A DNA stretch of 64,000 nucleotides. It comes from Calliopsis andreniformis (Eukaryota; Arthropoda; Insecta; Hymenoptera; Andrenidae). The notes under the pieces are model-generated. The model searched no databases, had not been told where the DNA came from, and saw only the letters and a program-made list of their open reading frames with translations. The stretch is from the NCBI RefSeq assembly GCF_051401765.1, contig NW_027480494.1:62001-126000 (forward strand). The letters run 5' to 3'. This document shows, piece by piece, positions 62,693 to 64,000 of the stretch (positions within the stretch are counted from its first letter, which is position 1; each line of letters starts with the position of its first letter). The position numbers and the translations under genes were made by a program.

Positions 62693-63000
62693 GACACACA
62701 CATAGCCACAGCCATAGCAGCCATAATCATAGCCATAGCCATAGCCGCCACAGCCATGGCCATAGTATCCAAAACCATAGCCATAGCAGCCATAGCCAAA
62801 GACATAGCCATAGCAGCCATAGCCATAGCCATAGCCATAGCAGCCATAGCCATATCCATTGCAGCCATAGCCGTAGCCATAGCAGCCATAGCCATAGCCA
62901 ATGCAGCCATAACCATAGCCATAGCATCCATAGCGATAGCCATAGCAGCCGTAGGCAGAGCCATAGCAGCCATAGCTATATCCATAGCAGACACACACAT
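62693..63000. repeat. 297-bp module at 62.7 kb
   Basis: Anchors at 62693 and 62990, 297 bp apart, with the same internal variants and the ATATCCATTGC form. It is preceded 205 bp upstream by ACTAGAC (62488), an arrangement also seen at 52471/52676 and 56349/56554. A private GGTATATCC replaces GCTATATCC near 62679. Confidence 0.93.
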
Positions 63001-64000
63001 AGCCACAGCCATAGCAGCCATAATCATAGCCATAGCCATAGCAGCCAATGCCATAGCCATAGCCATAGCAGCTGTAGCCATTGCCAAAGCGGCCATAGCC
63101 ATAGCCACAGCAGCCTTAGCCATAGCCATAGCCATAGCAGACATAGCCATAGCCATAGCCATAGCAGCCTAGGCCGTAGCCATAGTCACAGCAGACATAG
63201 CCATAGCCATAGCCATAGCAGCCATAGCCATAGCCATAGCAGCCGTAGCCATAGCAGCCGCAGCCATAGCCATAGCCATAGCAGCCATTCCCATAGCCAT
63301 TGCAGCCATAACCACAGCCATAGCAGCCATAGCCATAGCCATAGCAGCCATAGGCATATCCATAGCAGCGAGAGCCAGAGCCGCAGCAGCCGTAGACATA
63401 GCCATATCCTTAGCAGCCATAGACATAACCATAGCCATAGCAGCCATAGCTATAGCCATAGCTGCCATAGCCATAGCCATAGCAGTCATAGCCATAGCCA
63501 TAGCCATAGCCATAGCAGCCATAGCCACAGCCATAGCAGCCATAGCCATAGCCATAGCCATAGCCATAGCAGCCATAGCCATAGCCATAGCAGCCATAGC
63601 CATTGCCATAGCAGACATAGCCACAGCCATAGCAGCCATAGCCATAGCCATAGCTGCCATAGGCATAGCCATACCCATAGCAGCCATAGCCACAGCCATA
63701 GCAGCCATAGCCATAGCCATAGCCATAGCCATAGCAGCCATAGCCATAGCCATAGCAGCCATAGCCATTGCCATAGCAGACATAGCCACAGCCATAGCAG
63801 CCATAGCCATAGCCATAGCAGCCACAGCCGTAGCCATAGCAGCCATAGCCATAGCCATAGCAGCCATACTAGACATAGCCATAGCCATAGCAGCCATAGC
63901 CATAGCCATAGCAGCCATAGCCATAGCTATAGCAGCCAGAGCCGGAGCCACAGCAGCCGTAGACATAGCCATAGCCTTAGCAGCCATAGCCATAACCATA
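63001..64000. repeat. Terminal stretch, relative of 54.8-56.5 kb
   Basis: Follows 54.77-55.2 and 55.77-56.46 kb in order: the AGCCAATGCC and GCCATTGCCAAAGCGG variants, GCCTAGGCC (63167), AGCAGCCATTCCC (near 63286), AGCGAGAGCC, the GCCACAGCCGTAGCC variant and ACTAGAC (63868). Unlike 56309, the corresponding site near 63835 is intact (CATAGCAGCC), which shows the 56309 deletion is private to that copy. The array continues past base 64000. Confidence 0.85.

Larger units (their letters stand above)
3637..63000. repeat. Punctuation module GACACACACAT, 41 copies
   Basis: A CA-rich block that breaks the hexamer rhythm. It begins at 3637, 4243, 6316, 8500, 11452, 12058, 12802, 14461, 16979, 17585, 18329, 19988, 22214, 24965, 27116, 27413, 29090, 29963, 30260, 32177, 33068, 33785, 35369, 36815, 38354, 40928, 43988, 46889, 48572, 49391, 50156, 52676, 54053, 54164, 54461, 54758, 56554, 59044, 59713, 62693 and 62990. 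It is normally preceded by AGCTATATCCATAG and followed by ATAGCCACAG, then ATAATC or GTAATC. All intervals are multiples of three except those spanning 16648, 56309 and 61096. Copy 59044 is degenerate (ACACACAAATAG). Two linked subfamilies exist, GTAGACAC (T) and GCAGACAC (C). Confidence 0.95.
5035..63175. repeat. Diagnostic variant GCCTTGGCCGTAGCC, 13 copies
   Basis: Found at 5035, 8932, 14866, 20393, 22391, 27590, 30437, 33962, 35546, 38531, 50333, 54935 and, altered to GCCTAGGCC, 63167. Successive spacings of 5934, 5527, 2847 and so on gave the higher-order repeat lengths used here. Each copy is followed by the ATAGTCATAGCAGAC variant, so it tags a longer block of roughly 600 bp that continues through AGCGAGAGC. 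Confidence 0.93.
52471..63874. repeat. ACTAGAC variant, 4 copies, 205 bp before a module
   Basis: ACTAGAC occurs at 52471, 56349, 62488 and 63868. The first three are each followed by a punctuation module at exactly 205 bp. The fourth would place one at about 64073, just past the window, so the array very probably continues with another copy of the 62.5-63.0 kb arrangement. Confidence 0.88.
1..64000. repeat. Megasatellite array of ATAGCC/ATAGCAGCC units, whole window
   Basis: Every part of the window is built from the hexamer ATAGCC and the nonamer ATAGCAGCC, head to tail in one orientation. The commonest compound unit is 21 bp, two hexamers then one nonamer; compounds of 15, 27 and 33 bp arise by losing or gaining hexamers. 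Point variants such as ACAGCC, GTAGCC, ATGGCC, ATAACC, ATAGAC and ATACCC are scattered through it and are inherited in blocks. The plain units contain no CpG; CpG appears only in variants such as GCCGTAG, GCGATAG, GCGGCC and GCCGATG. No stretch over about 40 bases departs from this pattern, and neither edge shows unique flanking DNA, so the array is longer than the window. No tRNA, rRNA, transposase, integrase or other recognisable gene is present. That it is a tandem array is directly visible; its chromosomal role is unknown. Confidence 0.99.

Noticed and set aside
3637..63000. The GACACACACAT core as a CENP-B-box-like or origin element.
   Set aside because: It does not match the CENP-B box consensus or any origin motif I know. 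A role as a protein-binding site remains possible but has no support in the sequence.
1..64000. CRISPR array, because of regular short direct repeats.
   Set aside because: There are no unique spacers, the units abut each other, spacing is 21 bp rather than repeat plus spacer, and no cas gene is present.
1..64000. Telomere repeat array, because the unit is a hexamer with a G-rich strand.
   Set aside because: GGCTAT is not a telomere repeat I know, the units are interrupted by nonamers and higher-order variants, and no terminus or subtelomeric gene is visible.
1..64000. Transposon ends, inverted repeats or target-site duplications at block boundaries.
   Set aside because: Boundaries fall within ordinary units, I find no terminal inverted repeats or transposase fragments, and head-to-tail exchange explains the junctions. 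Short palindromes such as ATAGCTAT and GCTATAGC are single-variant by-products.
1..64000. A known prokaryotic or viral repeat protein such as an ice-nucleation, RTX, or antifreeze type.
   Set aside because: None of the frames has the consensus residues of those families, and no secretion signal, capping domain or neighbouring gene is present.

Overview
The whole 64 kb window is one uninterrupted tandem-repeat array, a megasatellite. I see no unique-sequence gene, RNA gene, mobile element or flanking DNA in it. The lowest level is the hexamer ATAGCC (GGCTAT on the minus strand). Hexamers and the nonamer ATAGCAGCC combine most often into a 21-bp unit: two hexamers followed by one nonamer, with 15-, 27- and 33-bp variants. 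All units run in the same orientation from base 1 to base 64000, and the array leaves the window at both ends. The plus strand is rich in A and C (7 A, 3 T, 4 G and 7 C per 21-mer), a strand skew that never switches.

On top of this short period sits a deep hierarchy of higher-order repeats, recognised from rare diagnostic variants. A punctuation block containing GACACACACAT occurs 41 times in two linked subfamilies. A 297-bp module is tandemly repeated at four loci. Longer tandem copies of about 1.7, 1.85, 2.85, 3.06 and 5.5-5.9 kb are visible. A roughly 16-kb segmental duplication relates about 22-34 kb to about 38-51 kb. Layout: 1-3.1 kb is a 1.85-kb dimer; 3.2-8.8 kb is a mosaic of shared blocks; 8.9-21.1 kb is a 5.5-5.9 kb higher-order repeat in two full copies and one partial copy; 22.1-36.9 kb is superblock X with an internal 2.85-kb duplication; 38.2-50.6 kb is superblock X' with internal 3.06-kb and 1.68-kb duplications; 50.8-64 kb is a mosaic of pieces seen elsewhere, including 297-bp runs.

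Very long open reading frames exist, up to about 12,000 codons, but they are best explained as artefacts. Unit lengths are multiples of three. The codons of three of the six frames (GCC/GCA/ATA, AGC/CAT and GCT/ATG) cannot become a stop by any single substitution. The frames whose codons can (TAT, TGC, TGG) break every few hundred bases. I therefore call no CDS. The minus-strand Gly/Tyr/Cys frame, with heptads like CYGYGYG, resembles Gly-Tyr-rich structural proteins in composition and may hint at where the minisatellite came from, but it is interrupted repeatedly.

The size, hierarchy and head-to-tail homogeneity suggest a eukaryotic satellite or heterochromatic block assembled from long reads. 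The organism cannot be identified from this sequence, and an assembly error or a prokaryotic or viral origin is not excluded. The interesting content is architectural: a nested amplification history that can be read through linked variants, a visible crossover, and only three frame-breaking indels in 64 kb.
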